Source: Myxococcales bacterium (GTDB taxonomy: Bacteria; Myxococcota; Myxococcia; Myxococcales; Myxococcaceae). From it: DNA of 64,000 nt. Below, one piece after another: positions 10,101 to 18,117 of this stretch. The notes under the pieces are model-generated. The model saw only the letters and a list, made by a program, of their open reading frames with translations, was not told the origin of the DNA and did no database searches. Made by a program: the position numbers and the translations under genes. Position 1 is the stretch's first letter. Each line of letters opens with the position of its first letter. The stretch spans positions 1-64,000 of the forward strand of contig JACPVI010000010.1 of NCBI GenBank assembly GCA_016191815.1. Reading direction: 5' to 3'.

Positions 10101-10914
10101 CTTCGTCTACGTGCCTCCGGGAGAGCTGCTGTTCGGAAGCGGCGCCGAGGAAGGGCTTCGCCGCGACTTCTTCCGCACTGTCCCACTCCACGCGATCTCG
10201 ACCGGCGGCTACCTCATCGCCCGCCATGAGACCACCTTCGCCGAATGGACGGCCTTCCTCGACTCGCTGCCGAGTCCTGAGCGGGCGCGAAGGGCTCCCG
10301 GCCTGGGCACCGGCGGCTTCCGCGGCGCGCTGGCGCTGGACCGTCTGGGCGAGAAGTGGCGGCTGGCGGTGCACCTCGGTGGCGCGCGGAGAGAGGCCGT
10401 GGAGGGCGAGCCGATCCTCCTTCCGGATCGCAGGGTCCGCTCGGCGCTCGATTGGCGCCGGCTTCCGGTGGTGGGCATCTCCTCCGAAGACGCGCAGGCC
10501 TACTTCGACTGGCTGCGTCGCTCGGGAAAGGTGCCCGGTGCCCGTTTCTGCACCGAGCACGAGTGGGAGCGGGCCGCGCGGGGAGCCGACGGGCGCGAGT
10601 ATCCGCACGGCGACCGGCTCGAGCCGGAGGACATCGCCTACGACGAGACGTACGGCAAGGCACCGGCGGCGATGGGACCGGACGAGGTCGGCTCGCACCC
10701 TTCGTCCGCCAGTCCCTTCGGGGTGGATGATCTCTCCGGCAACGTCTGGGAATGGGTCCGCTCGTCGCTGCCCGACGGCGCCCACGTGGTGCGGGGCGGC
10801 GGCTGGTCGTATGGCTCCAACTCGGCGCGGGCGTCGAACCGGGAGGTGGTGGAGCCGTCGCTGCGCGACCTCGGCGTGGGGCTGAGGGTCTGCGCAGATC
10901 TGGCGAGGACCTAG
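7183..10914 (+). CDS. Ser/Thr protein kinase - nSTAND-type ATPase - FGE/SUMF1-like fusion
   Basis: 1,243 residues from GTG 7183 (GGGGGAG upstream). Residues about 29-285 are a complete Hanks kinase: K59 in AMK, HRDVKPAN at 147-154, DFG at 167-169, APE in the activation loop. Residues about 305-700 are a STAND-like ATPase beginning NPYRGLLAFE...FFGRD, with Walker A GASGVGKS at 348-355 and Walker B-like LLLFVDQLEE around D436. A single membrane segment lies at about 734-757, then a coiled/charged region with a PEGA-like stretch, then from about residue 970 a formylglycine-generating-enzyme-like domain (FVYVPPGELLFGS...WERAARG...DLSGNVWEW). Cytosolic signalling coupled to an extracytoplasmic domain is implied. 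Catalytic Cys residues of true FGE are not evident, so a binding role is possible. Confidence 0.85.
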   Translation: MNAALTRTVAEPLEAGLFGGFVPPPEVDGFRLASLIGSGSAGWVYLAHDLLLDRPVAMKIIRGMEDDPFARERFLVEAKAIARLQHPNVVAIYRVGMVGGHPYLASEFVRGEPLDRLPTPLPAERVLLIAIGLARGLAAAHRRGVLHRDVKPANAILTGDAEVKLVDFGLATLLADSPGGPSAELPARRRRPPARAGPLVGTPAYIAPEVWRGEPASFRTDVYSLGALLYHLCAGQPPHQGESLDDLRRSVTTRESEPPGGAGPGLSGIIRRCLRIDPELRFGSADEVRDALEALTPERRMAVLPPGNPYRGLLAFEAEHRAVFFGRDSEVRAVVDRLRFEPFVLVAGASGVGKSSLCRAGVLPRVVSGALDSRSWTVAALTPGKRPLASLAAALARWFGAHEEELLSCLTSSPKATCRELRQRCRVAGPLLLFVDQLEELVTLGEPDQAAAFAELIEELAGTPGDLRLLCTARGDFLARLAGVPGLADELSRGLYLLPPMSEASVREVVVGPARAKGITFESEALVATLVESGCSAEGALPILQFALAELWNSRDVPRGTITISSLDALGGVTGALARHADGVLSHLPAPQRAAARRLLPLMVTLEGTRARRTEAELSFGDENGRAALAALVRGRLVTARESPGGSAYEVAHEALIRSWPTLGAWLEEDAERRQTYERLSGAVAEWERLGRRREALWGRSQLAEAAKLEREGLGPKEKSFLDASRRADRRRRWVVVGAGLGVVLAVMGGALATRARARAEQATRARALAAEGQRLIGEAAEKVRSAEALRLQAFGHFDSGRSEEGEREWGQSLVERSGAEAHLARACRSLESALLLGGGRPARELLADALEARALLAGEERRLDDRDELLARLSLYDGRGRLAKWSRPAALTVRTDPPGGRVQLSRFVPKGGRLEEERLGEMEGERPEAAGSFAVTASAPGRATVRLPFVLRPGERRELLLPVPEASFIPDGFVYVPPGELLFGSGAEEGLRRDFFRTVPLHAISTGGYLIARHETTFAEWTAFLDSLPSPERARRAPGLGTGGFRGALALDRLGEKWRLAVHLGGARREAVEGEPILLPDRRVRSALDWRRLPVVGISSEDAQAYFDWLRRSGKVPGARFCTEHEWERAARGADGREYPHGDRLEPEDIAYDETYGKAPAAMGPDEVGSHPSSASPFGVDDLSGNVWEWVRSSLPDGAHVVRGGGWSYGSNSARASNREVVEPSLRDLGVGLRVCADLART

Positions 10915-10977
10915 CCGGAAACCACGCCACCCGCTTGAAAGCCGCTCGCCGGACGGGAGGGCACGGACGCCGGGACG

Positions 10978-13900
10978 TCAGGGGCCGGAGCAGACGCAGG
11001 CCCCCTGAAGGCAGCTTCCTCCCTCGCAAGGCTTGCCGCAGCCCCCGCAGTGGCCGACATCGGTCTTGATCTTCCGGCAGGCCCCCTCGCAGCAGCGGAG
11101 CGGCTCGCCGGAGGACTCGCACTTGTTCAGGCACTCGCCGCAGTTGAAGTCGTCGGTGAGCACGTCCACGCAGGCGCTGGCGCAGCAGGCCTGGCCCTGG
11201 GGGCAAGCCTTGCCGCAGCCTCCGCAGTGGCGCTCGTCCCAGCTCGTGTCGACGCATTGGTTGCCGCAGCAGGTGGGGTTTCCGAAGCTCCCTGGCGGGG
11301 CGCTCGGGTCGACGTAGGAGAAGCAGGTCGCGCCGCAGGCGCCGCATTGGTACGGCTGGTCGAGCTTCTGGCATGAGCCGCCGCAGCAGCCCTCGCCCTG
11401 CGCGCATGCGCCGCCGCAGCTGCCGCAATTGGCCGTGTCCGAGCTCGGGTCCACGCACTTTCCGGCGCAGCAGATGGGCGAGACGAGGTTCGAGGTGGTG
11501 AAGCTCGCCGGGTGCGGGCAGACGTTGCCGCAGGCGCCGCAGTTGTCGGGATCGGTGTTCAAGTCGGTGCATAAGCCTCCGCAGCAGGCGTTCCCTGCCG
11601 AGCACGTCTGGGTGGAGGGCTGGCTGCCCGGGCTCACCGTCCCGCAGCGGGCCGGATCGGTGAGCATCTGCGCGGGCGTCACGCACTGCCCTCCGGCGCA
11701 GTAGGTGCCGGAGGCGCAGGCGTTGCCGATGGTGCCGCAGTTGCGCGGATCGGTCTGCAGGTTGAGGCAGAACCCCCGGTGGCAGCCGTAGCCGGTCGGG
11801 CAGGTGATGCCCGCGCAAGGGTCGTTGCAGGTCCAGCCTTGTGGGATGCAGCTGCCGTAGCAGCACTGGTCGGTGGCGGCGCAGCCGGACCAGCCGCACC
11901 CGGCGCAGGAGGTGCTCACGCAGCTGCCGTTGCAGCACACCTGGTCGTTTCCGCACCGCTGGCCGCAGGCGCCGCAGTGGTCGTTGCTGTCATTGGTGAG
12001 CACGCAAGCGCCGTCGCAGCAGCCATAGCCGGCGGCGCAAGCGTTCCCGCAGTACCCGCAGTTGTTCAAGTCGGCCAGGGTGTTCACCACTGCCCCGCCG
12101 CACCAGTCGGTGCCCGCGGCGGTGCAAGCGCGGGTGGGCGAGGAGGGGCAGCACCGCGCCGCGCATTGCCCTCCGCAGCACTGCTCGCCGGGCGCACAGC
12201 ACTTGAGGTCGCAGCAGGCGATGCCGCGAGGGCACGGCTTGTCGCAGCCGAGGCACACCGGCCAGGTGACTCCGACATCCACGCCCCAGCAGGTGGAGCC
12301 GCAACAGCGGTTGGGCGCGTTGCAGGCCGTCGTCCCTCCGCAGAGCACCGGCTCCACGCAGGCGCCGCCCGAGCAACTGGTCCCCGCCGGGCAGCAGACC
12401 GAGTCGCAGCAGGCCTCGCCCGACTTGCAGGCCACGCGCAGCGAAGCCTTGGTCAAGCGGCCCGGCGCCACGTCGATGAGGTCCGGGCTGAGCTTGGCGC
12501 ACAGCGGCCCCGAGGCGGTGAGGGCCTTGGCCTGGAGCGTGACCTTGCCGGCCTGGGGGACGGGGATGGTGAGGAGAAGGTCCGCGGGGTACGGCGGGGT
12601 GAGGGTCTTGAACAGCGCGGGGTGGCCGTCGGCGGAGGTGCCCGTGAAGCGAAGCTCGACCCGGTCCACCGGGCCGGGCAAGGAGCGCTGGCTCAGCACC
12701 TGGTCCAGGTCCGCCTGGAGCGCGTCCAGCTTCAGCTCCACGTCGCCCGAGTTGCCGAGCAGCGGAAGGTCTTGCTTCCGCCAGCCTTCATCGGGTTCCT
12801 GGAAGCAATCGGCGAGGAGGTCCACGTCGGTCACCATTCGGCCGCGCACCCGGGAGGAAGTCCCGGCGTTCACCTGACCGTCCCCGTTGAAGTCGAAGCG
12901 GGCGTAGTGCTCGGGGTCGCGGTCGGCGCCCCTTGTCCGGCCGTCGTGGTTGAGGTCCAGCTTCGGGTGGGTGGCGGGCTCCAGGCCGACGAGGTAGTGA
13001 ACTTGGGCGGTCCGGTAGGCCCGCACATCTCTCATGTCCACCTGGCCGTCGCCGATCGACGAATACCCGCCCAGCCACGGCACCGGCACGCCTTCGGTGA
13101 GGAACAGCCTCCGGCCGTAGCGGGTGCGGTCGTCCACGTCCACCAGCGCCCGCTTCCATTCGCCGCAGGTTTGGCTCCCGTCGAGCGCGAGCACCGCGGA
13201 GAGCGCGTCGACTCCGCGGGCGGGCAGCGGGGGCCCCGCAACTTCCTGCGTGTTCCGCGGATCGGTGAGGAGGTCGTACACCTCCGGCGCGGAAAGCGTG
13301 GGGCGGAACATCCAGAGCAGGCTGGCCACGCCGGTGACGGTGGGCGCCGAGAAAGAGGTCCCGCTGCGGCACTGGTACCCCCCCGCCGCGAGGAGCCACA
13401 TGGCCGCCCCCGGCGCGGAGATGTTCCCTCCGAGCTGGCTGAATGCGGCCGCCGCTCCGCTGGGGTCGCCGATCGCCTCCACCACCAGGATCCGCCGCTT
13501 GATCTCGGGGTCGGAGGTGTCGTTCCAAGCGACGGTGAAGGGATTCGCGTACTTCGAGGAGGTGATGTAGGGCGGCAGCGAGCGGCCGTTCCCCGCCGAC
13601 ACCACGAAGAGGACGTCGCGGCCCTTGTCCACCAACCCCTGGATCAGCCGCTCCGCCATTGCTCCACTGTCATCCACGGCCTTGTCGATGCTTGGCCGGT
13701 CTCGATCGTTCGGGTGGTAGCTGTAGAGGACATTGTTCTGGTCGTCGGTGAGGTGCCAGGTCCAGCCCATGCTCAGGTTCAAGGCCCGGGCCTCGGGGGC
13801 GGAGCTCAGCAAGAGCGTCGCGGTGTCGCGCCACTCCCTCGAGGCGATGAGAAGACCGGCCGCCTCGCCGTTCCACAGAACGGAGGCGCCCTTTGCGAAG

Positions 13901-14685
13901 TCGCTCGTTTCGCGGCTGTTCTGAGCGACGACCCGCGCCCACGGGTTGACGCCCACTATCCCCGAGCCGTAGCGAAGCGGGCCGGCGGCGATGACTCCGG
14001 CCACCGCCATCCCATGGTTGATCGGGTCGCCCTTGCCGGCCTCGGGCATGAGGATGAGCCGCGGGAGGTCCGGGTGCTCGGCGATTCCATTGTCGAGCAC
14101 CGCCACGGTCGCGCTCGGGGAGCAGCGCTGCTGCGCGAGCTTCTGGTAGAGGCCCCAAACCGCGGGCGCGCGGATCCACTCCAGAAACCAGTTGCCGTCC
14201 GATGGGGGCACGGTCCAGCTCCAGCCGCACCAGGCAGCCTGAGGGTTCGCCGGTTGCGGCGGCAAATCGGCGGTGCCGACCACCAGGTCTTCGCTGGCGG
14301 CCGAGATCGCCAGGCTCTCGCGCAGGGTGCCCACGGCCTTCGAGAGGCGCTCGAAACCGCCCTCCACCTGCACCACCAGGATTCCGCCGACCGGGATGGA
14401 GCCGGCGATCCGCGCGCCCGCCCGTTCCAGGGCTTCGTTCACCCCTCCGACGGTGGCCCCTTCCGCGACCGCCGCCATCGCACGGCTCCTGGAGCTGGGG
14501 TAGCCACCGAGCGATGGATTGAAGTCCACGTCCTGTGGCGGGGCGAAGTCCCAGTCGCCGATGGCGGCCAGCGCGTCGTCCGATGGGTTTCCGGGAAGCC
14601 TCTCCGGAGCGCTGAGGGGAGGAGGCACCTGGGGCCGCCCGCAAGCAGCCGCGGCGAGGAGCAGCCACCAGCAACGTCGAGCCAT
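10978..14685 (-). CDS. Secreted subtilisin-like protease with EF-hand loops and Cys-rich repeat tail
   Basis: 1,235 residues from ATG 14685, preceded by GGGAGG; the N-terminus is a lipoprotein signal (LLLAAAACG). The S8 triad is visible: D198 in AVLDNG, H224 in NHGMAVAGVI, Asn in SAGNG, S444 in SGTSFSAP. After the catalytic domain (to about residue 520) come calcium-binding-type loops (SIGDGQVD, DLNHDGRT, DFNGDGQV). Residues about 752-1235 are roughly a dozen Cys-rich units of the form CCxGxCVdxxxDxxNCGxCGxxC, like the Stig1-type repeats common in myxobacterial surface proteins. Probably cell-surface attached or secreted; extracellular proteolysis is the expected role. It is the last of a minus-strand run. 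Confidence 0.85.
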   Translation of the reverse strand: MARRCWWLLLAAAACGRPQVPPPLSAPERLPGNPSDDALAAIGDWDFAPPQDVDFNPSLGGYPSSRSRAMAAVAEGATVGGVNEALERAGARIAGSIPVGGILVVQVEGGFERLSKAVGTLRESLAISAASEDLVVGTADLPPQPANPQAAWCGWSWTVPPSDGNWFLEWIRAPAVWGLYQKLAQQRCSPSATVAVLDNGIAEHPDLPRLILMPEAGKGDPINHGMAVAGVIAAGPLRYGSGIVGVNPWARVVAQNSRETSDFAKGASVLWNGEAAGLLIASREWRDTATLLLSSAPEARALNLSMGWTWHLTDDQNNVLYSYHPNDRDRPSIDKAVDDSGAMAERLIQGLVDKGRDVLFVVSAGNGRSLPPYITSSKYANPFTVAWNDTSDPEIKRRILVVEAIGDPSGAAAAFSQLGGNISAPGAAMWLLAAGGYQCRSGTSFSAPTVTGVASLLWMFRPTLSAPEVYDLLTDPRNTQEVAGPPLPARGVDALSAVLALDGSQTCGEWKRALVDVDDRTRYGRRLFLTEGVPVPWLGGYSSIGDGQVDMRDVRAYRTAQVHYLVGLEPATHPKLDLNHDGRTRGADRDPEHYARFDFNGDGQVNAGTSSRVRGRMVTDVDLLADCFQEPDEGWRKQDLPLLGNSGDVELKLDALQADLDQVLSQRSLPGPVDRVELRFTGTSADGHPALFKTLTPPYPADLLLTIPVPQAGKVTLQAKALTASGPLCAKLSPDLIDVAPGRLTKASLRVACKSGEACCDSVCCPAGTSCSGGACVEPVLCGGTTACNAPNRCCGSTCWGVDVGVTWPVCLGCDKPCPRGIACCDLKCCAPGEQCCGGQCAARCCPSSPTRACTAAGTDWCGGAVVNTLADLNNCGYCGNACAAGYGCCDGACVLTNDSNDHCGACGQRCGNDQVCCNGSCVSTSCAGCGWSGCAATDQCCYGSCIPQGWTCNDPCAGITCPTGYGCHRGFCLNLQTDPRNCGTIGNACASGTYCAGGQCVTPAQMLTDPARCGTVSPGSQPSTQTCSAGNACCGGLCTDLNTDPDNCGACGNVCPHPASFTTSNLVSPICCAGKCVDPSSDTANCGSCGGACAQGEGCCGGSCQKLDQPYQCGACGATCFSYVDPSAPPGSFGNPTCCGNQCVDTSWDERHCGGCGKACPQGQACCASACVDVLTDDFNCGECLNKCESSGEPLRCCEGACRKIKTDVGHCGGCGKPCEGGSCLQGACVCSGP

Positions 14686-14747
14686 CGGTTGCCTCCCTGG
14701 CGGCCCGAGTCTGCCGGATACTCGCCGCACGGGAGCTTATTTGAACG

Positions 14748-15482
14748 CTAGATCTCCACCACCACGAAGCGGCGCTCCGGATCGTGCCGTTTGAGGAGCG
14801 GCATCGCCACGTTGTACACGGGGACTCCCTTGTCGGTCGCCCCGCGCAGCGTTCCGTGGTGCGAGTGGCCGTGGAAGATGGCGTCGGCCCCGTAGCGGTC
14901 GACCGGGCTCGCCAGCCGGCTGGTGCCGAGGAATGGCCGGACCTCCGGGTTCTCCCCTTCGGTGGTGGCCCGCACCGGCGCGTAGTGCATGATCACCACC
15001 TTCTTCGTCGTCTCGAGCTGGCCCAGTGCCGCCTCCAGCTTCAAGGACTCGCTCACCGACTCCTGGACGAAGGCCTTGGTCTGGGTTTCCCCGAAGGCCT
15101 GCAGGGTGGCGTTGCCGTATCCGCCTCCGAAGCCCTTGATCCCGGCAACCCCGAGCACCTTCTCGAAGACGTAGTGGTCCCCGGAGAGGCAATGCACCCC
15201 CACCCGGGCCAGCTCGGCGCAGAGCAGCTTCTCCTGGCCGTTCTCCAGGTCGTGGTTGCCGAGCACCGCGGCGCAGGGGATCCGCAGCTCGGAGAGCTCT
15301 TCGACCAAGGTCCTCACCTCCTCCGCCAGGCCGCGATCCGTGAGGTCTCCGCAGAGGAGCAGCACGTCGGCGGCGGCGTTCACCTGGCGGACGAAGAGGC
15401 GGAAGCGGCCGTGCTGGTCCTCGCGGCAGTGCAGGTCACCGACCGCCGCGACGCGGAGCTTCGAGCCCGGTTCCCTCGCCAT
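14748..15482 (-). CDS. Calcineurin-like metallophosphoesterase
   Basis: 244 residues with every metal-binding block of the family in order: GDLH near residue 16, GDLTD near 45, GNHD near 75, MHYAP near 165 and HGHSHHG near 205. No signal peptide, so cytoplasmic. The blocks define a di-metal phosphodiesterase or phosphatase, but the substrate is not predictable; short family members of this size include cyclic-nucleotide and bis(p-nitrophenyl)phosphate-type enzymes. Its start overlaps the end of the nucleotidyltransferase by 47 bases, which suggests coexpression. Confidence 0.85.
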   Translation of the reverse strand: MAREPGSKLRVAAVGDLHCREDQHGRFRLFVRQVNAAADVLLLCGDLTDRGLAEEVRTLVEELSELRIPCAAVLGNHDLENGQEKLLCAELARVGVHCLSGDHYVFEKVLGVAGIKGFGGGYGNATLQAFGETQTKAFVQESVSESLKLEAALGQLETTKKVVIMHYAPVRATTEGENPEVRPFLGTSRLASPVDRYGADAIFHGHSHHGTLRGATDKGVPVYNVAMPLLKRHDPERRFVVVEI

Positions 15483-16293
15483 GCGGCGCCTCCTTGGCGC
15501 GCTCGGCCTCGTCCCACCGCCGCCCGTCGAGATAGCCGAACCGGGTGATGTCCAGCTCGTAGTTCACCCGGGAGAGGAGGTTCCCCCGGCAGATGCGCGC
15601 CTTCCAGTCTCCCTGCCTGAGTGTGTCCAGGGTGCGCGAGAGCAGCTCGAGCATCACCCAGGAGGGCACCAGGGAGCGCTCGGACGGGTAGGCGAAGCGA
15701 AACAGGTTTAGGTGCGAGAGCAGCACCTCCCAGTGCCGGTGGTACCTCCGGATCAGGCGGGCCCAGTCGAGCCTGGGGGCGGTGCCGCGGAGCAAGTGCA
15801 GCACGTCGGCGCCGTCGTAGCGCTCGCGCTCGAGGACGAAGCCCTTGGACCAGATCAGCTCCTCCGGCGGAACCAGGCGCACCGGCTGGCCCATCACCTC
15901 GGCCGCCGGCGCGTGGATGAACCACTCCTCGTCCACTGCGGTGACGCCGTTCCCGGAGTTGAAGATGACGTCGACGAACCACTGGCCCTTGAAGGCCTTG
16001 TAGATCCACACCTCGTCGGTGCGCTCGGTGCGCCAGCCCTCCCTGCGAAGCACTTCCAGCGCGGAGAGCGCGTCGCCCTTCCGGACGAACAGGTCGAGGT
16101 CCTTGGTGTCGCGGTAGATGCCGGTGTACACCGCGAACGCGTAGGCCCCGCCCACCAGGAATGGGATTCCCAGGTGGGTGAGCGCCACGATGGCGTCGGC
16201 CCGGGCGTTCAGCTCTCCGGGCTCGCGCGAAACCTCGGCGATCTTGGCATCGGTCGACAGCTCCCCCGGGTGGTTGGGGTGCCGGTACTCCAT
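15436..16293 (-). CDS. Nucleotidyltransferase-fold protein (AbiEii-like)
   Basis: 285 residues from ATG 16293; no clear ribosome site. The diagnostic segment is FLVGGAYAFAVYTGIYRDTKDLDLFV (about residues 50-75): a G-G plus D-x-D signature of the polymerase-beta/MNT nucleotidyltransferase superfamily, followed by VDVIFN as the third acidic position. This family covers uncharacterised nucleotidyltransferases and AbiEii-type toxins; no antitoxin-like partner is adjacent, so a toxin role is not supported. The basic C-terminal tail overlaps the phosphoesterase gene by 47 bases and may be longer than in relatives. Confidence 0.7.
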   Translation of the reverse strand: MEYRHPNHPGELSTDAKIAEVSREPGELNARADAIVALTHLGIPFLVGGAYAFAVYTGIYRDTKDLDLFVRKGDALSALEVLRREGWRTERTDEVWIYKAFKGQWFVDVIFNSGNGVTAVDEEWFIHAPAAEVMGQPVRLVPPEELIWSKGFVLERERYDGADVLHLLRGTAPRLDWARLIRRYHRHWEVLLSHLNLFRFAYPSERSLVPSWVMLELLSRTLDTLRQGDWKARICRGNLLSRVNYELDITRFGYLDGRRWDEAERAKEAPHGEGTGLEAPRRGGR

Positions 16294-16385
16294 GAAGGAA
16301 ACGTTAGCGACTTGGAATGCCCGGGGCAGGACAGGGGGGATTCCCCCGATGCGCCAGGCCGCCCATCGACGGGGCGGGCCGGCGC

Positions 16386-17393
16386 TCAGTTCCGCGTCAC
16401 CGCCGGCAGGCCCACCTGCTTCTTCATCGCAAGCCTGTCGCGCACCGACCTCAAAAGCTCGCCGTACAGCCACCTGTCGTCGATGGAGACCGCCTTGAGC
16501 AACAGCTCCTCGGCCTTGGCGTCCTCTCCGCGGACGAGGTGCATCAGCGCCGCGTTGTACAGCGCCCCGTGCGCCTTCGGGTTGGACTGCGCCACCTTGA
16601 GCCAGGAGGCGAGCGCTTCGTCGTATCGCCCCGATTGCGCGAGGAGGACGCCCTCCTTGTACGGGTCGTCGTCGGCGAGGACCAAGCGCTCGGACACCTG
16701 GTGGGGCAGCAAGGGGTAGAGGTGCAGCGCCACCGCGTGCTCGATGGCCTGGCGCATCAGCGCCACGCGGTCTTCGGGAAGCCAAGCGGAGCTGTAGGTG
16801 GACGATTTCTGGTACCAGACCACCAGTCGGCCCGAGCCGGGGTGATTGGTGAGCCGCACGCCGTTCACCTTGGCGAAGGCCTCGGCGGTGATCGCCTCGG
16901 TGCGCACCGGCTGGCCGTCCTTGGCCCAGGTGGAGAAGAGCAGGGACACCCGCGCCACGTCCCGTGAAGTCTTGTCCACCGTCTCCACGTAGGTGCGCCA
17001 ATCGAGCACCTTCACCGCGGTGACCAGCGGCGTTTGGGCGCCGGCGGGCACTCCTGGGAGCGAGTCCAGCCGGTACTGGAGCGGCTCGTTGGGCGTGCGG
17101 CTGCGCACCCACTTCGGCTGGTAGCCGAGATCGGTGTAGTCGACGACCGCAAAACTCGCGTTCTCGGCTTGGAAGTAGCCTTTGGCCGCCTTGAGCACCA
17201 GCCCGGTCATGTTGGAGAAGTCGTTCGGCGCCCGCGCCATCACCTCGTCGTCGGCGTGGACCTGGAGAAAGCCGATTCCCGGGCTGGCCGAGTGAAGCTC
17301 GACGATGGCCGGCTGGTGGCGGCGCACGTCGATGGTGGTGGCGCAGCCCGAAAGCCAGGCGGCGAGCGCGGTGACGGTCAGGGTCCTTCTCAT
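16386..17393 (-). CDS. Lipoprotein with C-terminal TPR-like repeats
   Basis: 335 residues. Signal peptide with lipobox LSGC (Cys17). The centre (residues about 30-230) is a mixed alpha/beta region I do not recognise; the last 90 residues look like two TPR units (EGVLLAQSGRYDEALASWLKVAQSNPKAHGALYNAALMHLVRGEDAKAEELL). It lies 10 bases downstream of the anti-sigma-like gene and is probably cotranscribed with sigma pair A. A periplasmic or outer-membrane partner that feeds the regulator is a reasonable inference, not shown. Confidence 0.7.
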   Translation of the reverse strand: MRRTLTVTALAAWLSGCATTIDVRRHQPAIVELHSASPGIGFLQVHADDEVMARAPNDFSNMTGLVLKAAKGYFQAENASFAVVDYTDLGYQPKWVRSRTPNEPLQYRLDSLPGVPAGAQTPLVTAVKVLDWRTYVETVDKTSRDVARVSLLFSTWAKDGQPVRTEAITAEAFAKVNGVRLTNHPGSGRLVVWYQKSSTYSSAWLPEDRVALMRQAIEHAVALHLYPLLPHQVSERLVLADDDPYKEGVLLAQSGRYDEALASWLKVAQSNPKAHGALYNAALMHLVRGEDAKAEELLLKAVSIDDRWLYGELLRSVRDRLAMKKQVGLPAVTRN

Positions 17394-17403
17394 GGCTTCT
17401 CCT

Positions 17404-18117
17404 TCAACGCTTGTTCAACTCGGCTGCGCCGAGCTGGACGCCAGGCACGGCCTGCTCGAGGGGGGATCCACTCCTTAGCGCCTCGGTCGCCTCGCCCAGT
17501 CCGAAGGGGCGGTCCGACCACAGGCCCCACAGTTGCTCGCGGCCTTTCGTGGCGTCCAATTCGATGGCCGTGGGGAGCAGAGGCTGCGCGGGTTCGTACG
17601 CAGCCGCCTCGAGCACTCCGAATGGGTGATAGACGGTGACCTTGCCGGCGGAGTCCTTGCCGATCACCGCGGCGAAGCCCTTCCCCGGAGCGCGCAGCTC
17701 GAAGCGGACCGCATCTTTGGCGGAAAGCTCGACCCCCTTCGCCAGGCGCTCGCTCGATTCGCCGCGCCTGAGGTGCACAGTGAGGGTGACCCCTCCCTTG
17801 GTGATGAAGGAGGGCTCGTCCTCCGTGGGGAAGTCCAGGACGAGGCCGATCGCGAAGGCGCCGGCGGCGAGCGGCGCGAGGACGGCGGGCAGCGCCCACC
17901 AGCGCCGTCGCGCGGCGCGCTCGTACCGCGCCACCATCTGCCCGGGAGGGTGCTGGGTGAGAAAGGCCTGCGAGTCGGCGCGCAGCTCCTCGAGGCGCGC
18001 CCGGTCGGGCGGCGACCCGGCGAGGCCAGCCTCGAGTGTTGACTTGGCCTCGGCGGCCAGGTCGCCGGCGAGGTACCGCTCGAGCAGCGCGTCCTTGATG
18101 CGGCGGCCTTGGGTCAT
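17404..18117 (-). CDS. Membrane anti-sigma-like protein with DUF4384-like periplasmic domain (pair A)
   Basis: 237 residues; its ATG overlaps the sigma-factor stop (ATGA), the usual coupling of ECF sigma and anti-sigma. Residues 1-70 are a helical cytosolic domain without the HxxxCxxC zinc motif; about residues 73-92 form one membrane helix (WALPAVLAPLAAGAFAIGLV). The exported part (GVTLTVHLRRGESS...DAVRFELRAPGKGFAAVIGKDSAGKVTVYHPFG) resembles the DUF4384 fold found next to caspases and matches, position by position in its core, the exported domain of the anti-sigma gene at 23605. Likely senses an envelope state and holds the sigma factor. Family assignment by resemblance only. Confidence 0.7.
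   Translation of the reverse strand: MTQGRRIKDALLERYLAGDLAAEAKSTLEAGLAGSPPDRARLEELRADSQAFLTQHPPGQMVARYERAARRRWWALPAVLAPLAAGAFAIGLVLDFPTEDEPSFITKGGVTLTVHLRRGESSERLAKGVELSAKDAVRFELRAPGKGFAAVIGKDSAGKVTVYHPFGVLEAAAYEPAQPLLPTAIELDATKGREQLWGLWSDRPFGLGEATEALRSGSPLEQAVPGVQLGAAELNKR

Noticed and set aside
11779-14751. 990-codon plus-strand frame opposite the subtilase
   Set aside because: Antisense shadow rich in Ala/Gly/Val/Arg without motifs; the minus strand carries the protease triad and Cys repeats.
15436-16293. AbiEii-type toxin of a phage-abortive-infection pair
   Set aside because: The nucleotidyltransferase signature is present but neither neighbour resembles an AbiEi antitoxin, so only the fold is claimed.
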